Part shown: one piece after another, positions 16,734-26,040 of the stretch | Position numbering within the stretch: position 1 is the first letter of the stretch | Layout of the letters: the number at the start of each line of letters is the position of its first letter | Source: Nostoc edaphicum CCNP1411 | Lineage (GTDB): Bacteria > Cyanobacteriota > Cyanobacteriia > Cyanobacteriales > Nostocaceae | Reading direction: 5' to 3' | Length of the DNA stretch: 64,000 nt | Assembly: GCF_014023275.1 (NCBI RefSeq) | Contig: NZ_CP054698.1 | Coordinates: forward strand, 5,541,001-5,605,000 | Program-made: the position numbers and the translations under genes | The notes under the pieces: model-generated | Databases searched by the model: none | What the model saw: the letters and a program-made list of their open reading frames with translations, nothing else | What the model was told of the DNA's origin: nothing

Positions 16734-19019
16734 ATGAACAAACTGTTAGAAAAATTGGTTGCAGGCGGTTTTAGCTTGGCATTACTGCTATTGTGTGGCG
16801 TCGGAACAGCTTCTTACTTAAGTATCCAAAGGTTGACGGAAGAAAAGCGATGGGTAGTTCATACTCATCAAGTCATCAAAGCCCTAGATCATGTACGTAT
16901 CGGTCTCAGTAATGCCGAAGGAGCACGAAGTAGTTACATTATTACCAAAAACACAGTTTACCGAGAAATTTATCAAGGTGAGAAGCAGAAGGTCTATGAG
17001 GTGCTGAAAGTCATCCGACAGCTAAGTAGTGATAACACTAGCCAACAAGGGCGGCTTGATACACTTAAACCCCTGATTGCACAGAAATTTTCCCTGCTTG
17101 AACAATCCATTGATTTGGTTGGGCAAGAACGTTTAGATCAATCAACTCAAATTGCGATCGCAGATCGGAGTATAGAGATCCGCGAACAACTCCAGGCAAT
17201 GGACAATGAAGAAAAAACTTTATTGCAACAGCGGACAGCATTAACAGATGGTCTTTTTCGCCAAATCGTGATTGTAGTTGGTTTGGGGTATGCTTTGAGT
17301 TTCCTTTTGCTAATTGTGGTTTACTTACTGCTGCAAAAGCAAATTCGCCTTAACAAGGCTTTATCACAAGAAGCTATTCGTCTGGAACAACAAGCTGCAA
17401 AAGCAAAACTAGCAGATATTTTAGAAACTATTACAGATGCCTTTGTTGCCCTCGATCGCAACTCATGCTACACCTACGTCAATCAAAGAGCGGGACAAAT
17501 TTTCAACCAGCAACCCGCAGACTTAATTGGCAAAAGCATTTGGGAAGTATTCCCCGAAGCTGTTGAACATCAGTTTTATCATGCCTATTTCCAGTCTTTG
17601 GCAGAACAGCGAGTCATTCAGATGCAGGAATTTTATCCACCGTTTGACCGCTGGTTTGAATATTGGATGTACCCCTCATCGGAAGGAATATCAATTTTCT
17701 TTCAAGATATCACCCGCCAAAAATTGGCAGAAATTGCCCTAGAAAAAAGTGAGCGACGCTATCGCTCATTGGTAATTGCCACTTCTCAAGCTGTTTGGAT
17801 AACTGATGCTAGTGGTGAGGTAGTAGAAGACATTCCTGCTTGGCGAGCCTTGACAGGGCAAAGTGAAGAAAAAGTCAAGGGATGGGGCTGGCTTGATGCA
17901 ATTCATCCTGAAGACCGAGAACGGACATCACAAGTTTGGATACAGGCACTTGAGAAAAAGGGTATTTATCAAATTGAACATCGCCTACAAGTTGCAGATG
18001 GTAGCTATCGATTTTTTGCTGTCCGTGCAGTTCCCATCTTGGATGCCAACAATAAAATTCAAGAGTGGGTAGGCACTGACACAGATATTACAGAACAGCA
18101 AATTGCGCTGCGCGATCGCAACCTTGCACAACTTGCACTACAACAGGCCAATGAAGAACTAGAAATCAAAGTACAAGCGCGGACGGCAGAATTACAAAAG
18201 CTGAATGAGGAACTAAAACGCTCTAACCAAGAGTTAGAGCAATTTGCCTATGTGGCTTCCCACGATTTACAAGAACCATTGCGAGCCGTGACGGGCTATA
18301 CCCAACTATTAGAAAACGAATATCAAGACCGTTTAGATGAGTCTGCCCAGGAATACTTTGGTTATATTATCGATGGGGCAAAGCGGATGCAGCAGTTGAT
18401 TCAAGACTTGCTAGCTTATTCTCGCATCGGGACTCGCGGTCAAGAATTTGTTCTCGTTGACTGTAATACTGCACTCAGTTTAGCTCTTAATAATTTACAT
18501 GTAGCGATCGCTCAAAGCAAAGCCATTATCACCCATGATCCTTTGCCAAAGTTACTCGCAGACAAAACTCAAATGGTGCAATTATTCCAAAATCTGATCA
18601 GCAATGCCATCAAGTTTTGCCGACAAGAGCCACCCCAGATTCACATTGGCGTCCTCCTTAAGGAACGAGAGAAAGCAGAAGAAGAACTCCTAACTCCCCA
18701 TCCCCACTCCCCACTCCCCACTCCTAACTCCTCACTCCTAACTCCTAACTCCTCACTCCCCACTCAGCACTCAGCACTCAGCACTCAGCACTTAGAATGG
18801 CTCATCTGGGTACAGGATAATGGCATTGGCATTAAGCCTCAGTATCTTGAACGGATTTTTGAAGTTTTCCGCCGTCTTCATACTCGTCGAGAATTTCCTG
18901 GTACAGGTATTGGTCTAGCTATCTGCAAAAAAATCGTCGAGCGGCATGGTGGTCGCATCTGGGCTGAGTCAGAACCGGGCATCGGAACAGTATTTTATCT
19001 TACCCTGAACGCAAATTAA
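16734..19019 (+). CDS. CHASE3-PAS-PAS sensor histidine kinase, 761 aa
   Basis: Membrane sensor kinase. A first membrane helix (about 10-30), a CHASE3 periplasmic domain (about 35-170) and a second helix (about 180-200) are followed by a PAS domain (about 230-330). A second PAS (about 343-460), a coiled coil and a phytochrome-type dimerisation helix with the phospho-His in VASHDLQEPLRA come next. The N box NLISNAIKF, G1 DNGIGI and G2 GTGIGLAICKK are present. Between N and G1, residues about 650-687 are an S/T/P/N/Q-rich insert encoded by heptamer repeats (CCCCACT, CTAACTC, AGCACTC). It is followed by an Rcp1-type regulator and a receiver-kinase, which together probably form one phosphorelay. 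Confidence 0.93.
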   Translation: MNKLLEKLVAGGFSLALLLLCGVGTASYLSIQRLTEEKRWVVHTHQVIKALDHVRIGLSNAEGARSSYIITKNTVYREIYQGEKQKVYEVLKVIRQLSSDNTSQQGRLDTLKPLIAQKFSLLEQSIDLVGQERLDQSTQIAIADRSIEIREQLQAMDNEEKTLLQQRTALTDGLFRQIVIVVGLGYALSFLLLIVVYLLLQKQIRLNKALSQEAIRLEQQAAKAKLADILETITDAFVALDRNSCYTYVNQRAGQIFNQQPADLIGKSIWEVFPEAVEHQFYHAYFQSLAEQRVIQMQEFYPPFDRWFEYWMYPSSEGISIFFQDITRQKLAEIALEKSERRYRSLVIATSQAVWITDASGEVVEDIPAWRALTGQSEEKVKGWGWLDAIHPEDRERTSQVWIQALEKKGIYQIEHRLQVADGSYRFFAVRAVPILDANNKIQEWVGTDTDITEQQIALRDRNLAQLALQQANEELEIKVQARTAELQKLNEELKRSNQELEQFAYVASHDLQEPLRAVTGYTQLLENEYQDRLDESAQEYFGYIIDGAKRMQQLIQDLLAYSRIGTRGQEFVLVDCNTALSLALNNLHVAIAQSKAIITHDPLPKLLADKTQMVQLFQNLISNAIKFCRQEPPQIHIGVLLKEREKAEEELLTPHPHSPLPTPNSSLLTPNSSLPTQHSALSTQHLEWLIWVQDNGIGIKPQYLERIFEVFRRLHTRREFPGTGIGLAICKKIVERHGGRIWAESEPGIGTVFYLTLNAN
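18685..18795 (+). repeat. heptamer arrays inserted in frame within the histidine kinase
   Basis: Successive arrays of CCCCACT, CCTAACT/CCTCACT and CAGCACT 7-bp units cover about 110 bp inside the ATPase domain coding region. Identical unit types occur between genes elsewhere. They encode about 37 low-complexity residues and keep the frame. Confidence 0.8.
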
Positions 19020-19072
19020 GGTATCTTTAGTATATATACTCTATATCTGCTTAATAACATCCTGATAACTGC

Positions 19073-19519
19073 ATGATTCATCATCAGGCATTGCGACCCA
19101 TTGAAGTTTTGCTAGTTGAAGACTCTCCTAGTGATGCTAACCTAACCATCAAAGGCTTTTTAAATGCTCAAATCCCTAATAACTTGCATTGGGTTGAGGA
19201 TGGTGAAAGTGCGATCAACTTCTTACGAGAGCAAGAAGAATTTACTAATGTTCCCCGTCCCGACTTAATCCTACTCGATCTAAATCTTCCCGGAATGGAT
19301 GGGCGCGAAGTGCTAACAGAAATCAAATCAGACCCAAATCTTAAATGTATTCCTGTTGTCATAATTACTACTTCATCTGATGAGCAGGATATTCTACGCT
19401 CCTATAATCTTAGTGCTAATTGCTATGTAATAAAACCTATTGATATTTACCAATTCATTCAGGTTTTACAGTTGATCAAAGATTTCTGGCTGACAGCAGC
19501 AACATTACCACGAAAATAA
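19073..19519 (+). CDS. Rcp1-type response regulator, single receiver domain, 148 aa
   Basis: Stand-alone receiver that accepts phosphate from a histidine kinase. The acidic pair is in LLVEDSPSDA, the phospho-Asp is in ILLDLNLPGMDG, the conserved Thr/Ser is in IITTSSDEQD and the Lys is in VIKPID. The long beta4-alpha4 region and C-terminal extension (IKDFWLTAATLP) are typical of Rcp1, the partner of cyanobacterial phytochromes. It starts 53 bp after the CHASE3 kinase gene and is probably co-transcribed with it. Confidence 0.93.
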   Translation: MIHHQALRPIEVLLVEDSPSDANLTIKGFLNAQIPNNLHWVEDGESAINFLREQEEFTNVPRPDLILLDLNLPGMDGREVLTEIKSDPNLKCIPVVIITTSSDEQDILRSYNLSANCYVIKPIDIYQFIQVLQLIKDFWLTAATLPRK

Positions 19520-19624
19520 TAAGCTTGCAAATTTCGATTGTTGCCTACAAAATCAGAGAATTAAACCCTGTCTGACAAATAGCAAATCAGGTGATTATCT
19601 AACAAATTGATATAACCCTGCACT

Positions 19625-20803
19625 ATGGAAAAGCTCACAATTCACATTCTATTAGTAGAAGATAGTGCCAGTGATGCTCATCTGCTACGCCGGATATTTT
19701 TACATGCAGATCAAGAACAATGGCAGATGTTACATGTTGAACGCCTATCTGAGGCAATAGATGTTAGCAGGGAAAACTCCGCGTCCACCCTTGAGAGTTC
19801 TCGGATGATGAGTCGAAGACAACGCAGATTCGACCTAGTTTTGTTAGACCTCAGCCTTCCAGACTCTATTGGACTGGACACATTGAAAGAATTTCGGGCA
19901 GCAGTACCAGATATCCCAGTTGTGGTGTTAACAGGCCTTGATGATGAAGATTTAGCACTGCAAGCATTAGCAGAAGGCGCACAAGACTATTTAGTTAAAG
20001 ATCAAATGACTATACAAAGGTTAGTGCGTGCCATTCGCTATGCCATTGAAAGAAGCGAAATTCTCAACCAACTACGGGAGAGTGAAGAACGCACCCGTCA
20101 AGCGCTGGCAAAAGAACAGGAACTCAATGAGTTAAAGTCGAACTTTGTAGCAATGGTTTCCCACGAGTTTCGCACCCCTATGACTACAATTCGGACGGCT
20201 GTGGATATCATTGAATACAACAGTGATAAACTAACTGATGGTCGAAAAACTAAATATTTTGATCGAATACAAAATGCTATCAACCAGATGCTCCATCTCT
20301 TGGATGAGATATTATTCTTGAGTAAAACAGAAGCAGCCAAACTCGAATACAAACCTACACTTTTAAATTTAGAAAATTTCTGTAACGAACTCACAGATAT
20401 TCTTCAAGTTAATGCAGGTAGTCAGCACAGTATTATCTTTACTTTTCAAGGGGAATCGACCCAAGCCAAAATGGATGAAGACTTACTAAACTGTATCTTA
20501 ACCAATTTGATTTCTAATGCCATCAAATATTCCCCTCCGAATAGCACTATTTGGTTTGATTTGATTTGCAAAGATCGCCTCGCAACTTTCCAGGTCAAAG
20601 ATCAGGGGATGGGCATTCCTGTCAAAGACCAAAGCCATCTATTTCAAACTTTCTATCGCGCTAGTAATGTAGGCGTAATTCAAGGAACAGGATTAGGACT
20701 CACTATAGTGAAAAAATGTGTGGAGTTACATGGTGGTCATATTCAATTAGAAAGTGAGCAGGGTATTGGTACAACAGTAATTGTGACTCTGCCACTACAA
20801 TGA
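19625..20803 (+). CDS. receiver-histidine kinase hybrid (N-terminal REC), 392 aa
   Basis: An N-terminal receiver domain (ILLVEDSASDAH, LVLLDLSLPDSIG with phospho-Asp, VVLTGLDDED, LVKDQ) is followed by a short coiled coil. A HisKA domain with VSHEFRTPMTTIRT and an HATPase domain (NLISNAIKYS, DQGMGIP, GTGLGLTIVKK) complete it. There are no membrane segments, so it is cytosolic. Placing REC before the kinase suggests that the upstream kinase controls its activity. It is the third gene of the relay. A heptamer region follows. Confidence 0.93.
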   Translation: MEKLTIHILLVEDSASDAHLLRRIFLHADQEQWQMLHVERLSEAIDVSRENSASTLESSRMMSRRQRRFDLVLLDLSLPDSIGLDTLKEFRAAVPDIPVVVLTGLDDEDLALQALAEGAQDYLVKDQMTIQRLVRAIRYAIERSEILNQLRESEERTRQALAKEQELNELKSNFVAMVSHEFRTPMTTIRTAVDIIEYNSDKLTDGRKTKYFDRIQNAINQMLHLLDEILFLSKTEAAKLEYKPTLLNLENFCNELTDILQVNAGSQHSIIFTFQGESTQAKMDEDLLNCILTNLISNAIKYSPPNSTIWFDLICKDRLATFQVKDQGMGIPVKDQSHLFQTFYRASNVGVIQGTGLGLTIVKKCVELHGGHIQLESEQGIGTTVIVTLPLQ

Positions 20804-20814
20804 TTAGGCAAATA

Positions 20815-20948
20815 AGATTTGGGCATGGGGCATGGGGCATTGGGCATTGCTTATTAATTACTCTTCTCTGCTTCCCTTGCTTCCCCTACTCCCCCTGCTT
20901 CCCCTGCTCCCCCTGCTCCCCCTGCTCCCTCACATCCCTCACTCCCCC
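20815..20948. repeat. heptamer repeat region (GGGCATG, CCCCTGC-type units)
   Basis: GGCATGG/GGGCATT units followed by CTTCCCCTGCTCCCC-type repeats, about 130 bp. Open frames read across it are artefacts of the repeats. It separates the receiver-kinase gene from the convergent membrane-protein gene. Confidence 0.65.
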
Positions 20949-20950
20949 AC

Positions 20951-21670
20951 CTATTTTGCTACTTGGGGATTTGGCGTTGGACAAGTTTTATTAGCAAAAT
21001 CACATTGATAAATGTAGGTTTCTTGCCAACTCAAGGGAATTTCTAATAAGTCTCGTGTCCCTGTCATACCTTGTCCAATAAATAGCAACAAAGCAATACA
21101 GTTTAAAATTGTATGGACGATACGCCAGCGATTGGATTTATCTTGATAAATATCTTGAACAATCGCTAATGAAAAAATCATCAGCAGTGCTGCGGTAATA
21201 CCAATATAATAATGTGACCAGTACCACTCATTCGTGCGACGATATACTCCATCCTGGCAGCCTATAATTACTAAACCTGTACCAGTTAAAGTTGCAAAAA
21301 CTGCCCGCCACACCCGCTGCTTTGCCCGAAACAGGAATACTAAAGAGGCGATGGTTGCAGCAAATATTAACAGTATAAAAACAACTTGAAAAGGTGTCTG
21401 ATTCCACAATTGATTTTTGATAATATTTTTGCCAATAGGATAGCTTAATCCGATTAAAGTTAATCCAACAACTGCACTTGTTAGCCATTCGCCTAACTGC
21501 TTATGTTCTGTACCCACCACTGGTGGAATTTTGCTCTTACTCCCGGCTAGAGTTTGCAGTCTCCGTTGGCGTGTTTGCCAAGCAAAGTTAACCACTGTAC
21601 CGATGAGTGGAAACACGAATATGATTGCGATCGCTGGATGTACAAGACCAAGAAAATCTGTTAATTGCAT
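20951..21670 (-). CDS. DUF4079-like integral membrane protein, 239 aa
   Basis: Six or so hydrophobic segments: about 10-30 (HPAIAIIFVFPLIGTVVNFA), 62-82, 92-112, 122-142, 152-172 and 185-205. The N-terminal LGLVHPAIAI and the helical arrangement recall the DUF4079 family found in cyanobacteria and chloroplasts, distantly like cytochrome b561-type proteins. His residues within helices (HP near the N-terminus, WSHYY) could bind cofactors, but this is inference. Start is ATG at 21670. The preceding 320 bp (21671-21990) is very AT-rich and holds no other gene. Confidence 0.65.
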   Translation of the reverse strand: MQLTDFLGLVHPAIAIIFVFPLIGTVVNFAWQTRQRRLQTLAGSKSKIPPVVGTEHKQLGEWLTSAVVGLTLIGLSYPIGKNIIKNQLWNQTPFQVVFILLIFAATIASLVFLFRAKQRVWRAVFATLTGTGLVIIGCQDGVYRRTNEWYWSHYYIGITAALLMIFSLAIVQDIYQDKSNRWRIVHTILNCIALLLFIGQGMTGTRDLLEIPLSWQETYIYQCDFANKTCPTPNPQVAK

Positions 21671-21990
21671 ACAACACCTTTCAATGAATCACTAAATTCA
21701 TCTCAAAGGACAATTTAAAGCATCGTACCATCACTTAAATTAATTTCAGATAAGAATCTGTTTAATATTTATCTTTTTTATTTTTAACTGATTTTAATCA
21801 ATCAAATATTTGAATATCTTATAAAAGACTAGAACTTTAGTCAAGAATAATTTATGTATTCTTAAATACATGGCAATATTTTTTAATATAAAGTATTATT
21901 GTAAATATTTTGTTACATTTTTTTAAATACGTCACAAAAATCGGGTGAAATGCTTTTTTTGCAGAATCGTTTTAGGTGAAAAAGGGCGAA

Positions 21991-24231
21991 ATGTCAGGAT
22001 CAAAGTTTAGCTACAAACCACCTCAAAATACTGTTTCCAAGAGAGTTATTCGATTCCACACAGCAACGCTAATTTTATTAGGCGTTTTTTTCTTATCTGG
22101 CATCATCGTAGTAGGATGGTTTGCTGGTGAAGATAAAATTAGTGGAATTTTTGCTCAAATCAATTACTGGCAAATGCACCCACCAATGTGGTTAGAAGTG
22201 CCAAGAATAGATAGTAAATATTTACTATTACCCACTGTCGGATTATTGCTAATTGTGTTTGTAGTGATGAAAATCTCCCCACAACCCCGAATTTGGTCGC
22301 AACGGTTAATAGTGGGAATTTTAATCATTTTAACTTTGCGGTATATTCTGTGGCGATCGCTATCTACGTTAAATTTAGTAGATCCGTTGAATGGAGTATT
22401 TAGTCTAGGGTTATTTTTTGCAGAGATGTTAATGCTACTCAATACTACTATACAGCTATTATTCATGTTGAATATCAAAGAACGTCACCGCGAAGCAGAC
22501 ATGAAATCACTAGCTGTAATCAGTGGTAAATTTGTACCATCTGTTGATATTTTAATACCAACCTATAACGAACCAGTTTTTATCTTACGGCGGACAATTA
22601 TTGGTTGTCAAGCGCTAGATTATGCAAATAAAACAATTTATCTTTTGGATGATACCAATCGTTCAGAAATGAAGGAATTGGCAGAAGAATTGGGCTGTCA
22701 CTATATGACGCGACCTGATAACAGTTATGCGAAAGCAGGTAATTTGAATCATGCGATCGCTCAAATAAATGGAGAATTAATTGTAGTTTTTGATGCTGAT
22801 TTTGTCCCCACTAAAAACTTTCTGACTCGCACTATTGGCTTTTTTCAAGATGAAAAGGTTGCCCTTGTACAAACGCCTCAAAGCTTTTATAATGCTGATC
22901 CTATAGCCCGTAATTTAGGCTTAGAAAATGTTCTCACCCATGAGGCAGAAGTATTTCATCGTCAAATTCAAACAAGTCGTGATTCTTCAGGTAGTGCGAT
23001 TTGTGCTGGTACATCCTTTGTCGTTCGCAGAAGTGCTTTAGATCAGGTTGGAGGTTTTGTAACTGAGTCTTTGAGTGAAGATTATTTTACCGGAATTCGC
23101 TTATCTGCTCAAGGATATAGTTTGATTTATTTAAATGAAAAATTAAGTGCTGGTTTAGCAGCAGAAAATATTACCGGCTATGCAACCCAACGATTAAGGT
23201 GGGGACAAGGTACACTCCAGGCGCTATTTATTAAATCTAATCCTTTAAAAATTTCTGGGCTAACTCTCATGCAAAGGTTAGCTTCTTTAGCTGGATTGCT
23301 ATATTGGTTTGGTAATATTTCGCGTGTTTATTTTTTACTTATCCCATTAGCATATTCATTTTTCGCTGTGATTCCCATCCGTTCAACAGGAGCAGAATTG
23401 TTATTTTTTTTATTACCTTACTACTTAGTGAATTTAGCAACATTCTCTTGGCTAAATTATCGTTCTTGTTCAGCTTTGCTATCAGATATTTATTCATTAA
23501 TAATATGTTTTCCTTTAGCAGTAAATACTATCCAAGTTATGATTGATCCTTTTGCAAAAGGATTTAAAGTTACACCCAAAGGTATGGTTAAGAATCGCTA
23601 TATTTTTAATTGGAATTTAGCCCTACCGTTGATAATTTTGTTTATCGCTACTGCCGTTAGTTTATGGCTAAATCTCGATATTGCACCCAAAACTACGCAA
23701 CAAATTACAGGTATAAATTTAGGTTGGCTATGGAGTGTTTATAACTTAATAATGATTGGCATTACCCTATTAATTTTAATAGATGTGCCGAAAGCAGATA
23801 TGTATGAATGGTTTGACTTGCGGCGAATAGTACAGCTAAGAGTTGGCGATCAAAATTTGTGGGGTGTGACTACAATGATTTCTGAAGCAGGTGTTGAAAT
23901 TGCTCTAAATCAAAAGTTACCTGCCTATTTATTTACTAATCAGTCAATAGATATAGAAATTATAGAAGAGAGTTTCAAGTTGACTGGTGAGGTTATGAGT
24001 ACTGGGTTTAAAGATGAATTTTCCACAGTACGTATTAGGTTTCAATCAGTAAGCTTAAATCAACATCGCCGACTTGTAGAAATCCTCTTTTGTCGTCCGG
24101 GACAGTGGAAGCACCAGAATGCACCAGGAGAATTACATTCGTTATTGTTACTATTTAAACTTTTGCTAAAACCACGAATTTTATTTGATCGGAAAGTAGA
24201 TGTAAGCGCAATGAAAGTTTCCCAAATCTGA
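21991..24231 (+). CDS. cellulose synthase-like glycosyltransferase (GT2) with PilZ domain
   Basis: Membrane processive beta-glycosyltransferase. N-terminal membrane helices (about 20-150) precede the GT2 domain: IPTYNEP, the first Asp in LLDDTNR, DADFVPT (DxD), the catalytic SEDYFTG and the QRLRWGQGT (QxxRW) motif. More membrane helices and a C-terminal PilZ segment (about 590-700, RRIVQLRVGDQNLWG) follow; PilZ domains bind cyclic di-GMP. I chose ATG 21991, with AAGGG five bases upstream, over the GTG at 21976. No bcsB or bcsC homologue is adjacent. A GGDEF-EAL protein lies about 5 kb away. Confidence 0.88.
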   Translation: MSGSKFSYKPPQNTVSKRVIRFHTATLILLGVFFLSGIIVVGWFAGEDKISGIFAQINYWQMHPPMWLEVPRIDSKYLLLPTVGLLLIVFVVMKISPQPRIWSQRLIVGILIILTLRYILWRSLSTLNLVDPLNGVFSLGLFFAEMLMLLNTTIQLLFMLNIKERHREADMKSLAVISGKFVPSVDILIPTYNEPVFILRRTIIGCQALDYANKTIYLLDDTNRSEMKELAEELGCHYMTRPDNSYAKAGNLNHAIAQINGELIVVFDADFVPTKNFLTRTIGFFQDEKVALVQTPQSFYNADPIARNLGLENVLTHEAEVFHRQIQTSRDSSGSAICAGTSFVVRRSALDQVGGFVTESLSEDYFTGIRLSAQGYSLIYLNEKLSAGLAAENITGYATQRLRWGQGTLQALFIKSNPLKISGLTLMQRLASLAGLLYWFGNISRVYFLLIPLAYSFFAVIPIRSTGAELLFFLLPYYLVNLATFSWLNYRSCSALLSDIYSLIICFPLAVNTIQVMIDPFAKGFKVTPKGMVKNRYIFNWNLALPLIILFIATAVSLWLNLDIAPKTTQQITGINLGWLWSVYNLIMIGITLLILIDVPKADMYEWFDLRRIVQLRVGDQNLWGVTTMISEAGVEIALNQKLPAYLFTNQSIDIEIIEESFKLTGEVMSTGFKDEFSTVRIRFQSVSLNQHRRLVEILFCRPGQWKHQNAPGELHSLLLLFKLLLKPRILFDRKVDVSAMKVSQI

Positions 24232-24262
24232 TTTTTTTAGCCTGTAAAGAGGTTATATGCTT

Positions 24263-25867
24263 CTAATTCTGATGCAATGAGTGAAGATTTTCCACCTTCC
24301 AAAGCAAGTAATGATTATCACCATATACAATATTTGATTTATACTTATAATTTGCTTCTATTTGCTTGCGCCATATATCTGAAGGATTGAGTAAAAAAAT
24401 ATCAGTTAATTCATCAGGAATATTAGGGATAGTTTGGTCTTTTACTAATTGAAACTGCACCTTTGATTGCAAAAGATAGCTGAGAGAAAAGACATTCCCA
24501 TAATTAATACCAGAATCATCACTAATTAAAAGTGGACGATCAACCTGATTGATAATTGTCGCAACTTGTGGATTACCATAGCTAATAACCTTACTCCACC
24601 AAGTTTGTGCCTGGGAACTCACTCCATAAGAAACTAGCCCACAAATAATCACTAGTCCCATAATTGTTTGCCAGATTCTCCGGTGTACAATACTCTCACT
24701 ATGTAGCTGCGTAGCCAGTAGGTAAGCAACAGTTAGTTGAATGCCCAAATAAGAAGGCAATAAATAACGTTCGGAAAGTGAGCGTATACCCCCAAAAATT
24801 ACATCTGGTAGCACTAAAGGTAATGCCGGAATCATAATTAAAGTTACGACAAATAACCAGACTTTATAGTTAGTTGTTCGACAAAGAAAATAAATAGAAT
24901 ATCCAATAAAAATTACAAAAACTGGCGTAATTACATAGCTAAACCAATTCTCAAACCCAAAGTTTAAATCAAGAAAAATCCGGCTCAACTGTAAAAACCA
25001 AGATTTAATTAAAATTTCTAGGGGAACTTGCATTTTTGTCCAGGTTGTTGAACTGTCAAATTGCAAAAAGTTATCTATCACAATTAGAATCCAAGGTATG
25101 AAGGCAAAAAATCCTGTTAAAGATGCTAATAAATAAGCTTTCACTATCCGATTCAACCTAAATCTGGCAGTCGCAATCACATAAATTCCATGAGCAATTG
25201 CTACAAATCCAGTCAACAAAAATGTATAAAGACTGAGCGCTAAAGTCACTGCATAGATTCCCCAAGTTAATATGCGTTGTGCTTTGTTTTTTGATTCTAG
25301 GCGTAATGCTCGTAACAACGAGGCACTGCATAGTAATATAGTCACTATCCAGAGAATATATTCTCGTGCTTCTTGGGCGTATACTAGGTGAATAGGAGAG
25401 ATTGCCATAAGTGCGATCGCAACCTCCGATACCCATACCGATGCTTTAAATAATTCTCGACATAGCCAGTAAATACTCGGAAAGATTAACAAGCTAATCA
25501 AAGCAGATAAACTTCTGATTACCGTCACCGAATTACCAAATATTTGCACCCAAAACCGAGCGATTATATAATACAGTGGTGGATGCTGTGGATCTTCTGT
25601 TTCCAAAGACTTAATTGTGTCACTTAAGCCTTTCTCCATATTTGGACTTTGGAATTTGGCAAAACTTTCCTTACTAATTATCTGGCCATTAAATATTTGC
25701 TGCCTTGCTTCATTTGCCGTATAACCAGAAATCCGCAATGAAGTGAAAGTCTCATCGTGCCAATAAACTTTGCTATCAATGTTAAAAAAGCGAAAAAATA
25801 CACCAATCATTAATAGAATAACGATGAGAAAATGCAACTTATTTGGAGCAGGTTTGAGATACCGCAT
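24263..25867 (-). CDS. glycosyltransferase family 39-like membrane protein, copy A
   Basis: Polytopic membrane protein of the ArnT/PMT type, which uses lipid-linked sugars. About eleven hydrophobic segments are visible. The N-terminal loop carries HDETFTSLRISGYT, with the acidic pair placed as in GT-C enzymes, and DPQHPPLYYIIARFW, the typical second motif. It is 534 aa. It is closely related to the next gene upstream (copy B), with which it forms a tandem pair on the same strand. The acceptor is unknown. Start ATG at 25867 (MRYLKPAPNKLHF). Confidence 0.85.
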   Translation of the reverse strand: MRYLKPAPNKLHFLIVILLMIGVFFRFFNIDSKVYWHDETFTSLRISGYTANEARQQIFNGQIISKESFAKFQSPNMEKGLSDTIKSLETEDPQHPPLYYIIARFWVQIFGNSVTVIRSLSALISLLIFPSIYWLCRELFKASVWVSEVAIALMAISPIHLVYAQEAREYILWIVTILLCSASLLRALRLESKNKAQRILTWGIYAVTLALSLYTFLLTGFVAIAHGIYVIATARFRLNRIVKAYLLASLTGFFAFIPWILIVIDNFLQFDSSTTWTKMQVPLEILIKSWFLQLSRIFLDLNFGFENWFSYVITPVFVIFIGYSIYFLCRTTNYKVWLFVVTLIMIPALPLVLPDVIFGGIRSLSERYLLPSYLGIQLTVAYLLATQLHSESIVHRRIWQTIMGLVIICGLVSYGVSSQAQTWWSKVISYGNPQVATIINQVDRPLLISDDSGINYGNVFSLSYLLQSKVQFQLVKDQTIPNIPDELTDIFLLNPSDIWRKQIEANYKYKSNIVYGDNHYLLWKVENLHSLHQN

Positions 25868-26040
25868 AACAAAATTTCACAATAATTTGTATATATAGGA
25901 ATAGTATTTTATTTTTGAAATATATGTAGGTGTGTTAGCACAGAAAATACGGCACTATTACAAGACAACTGAGATTTTTTCATAAATAAAATATGATTAC
26001 TATAGTACTGAATTCTGACTACTGGATTCTGAATTATTAT

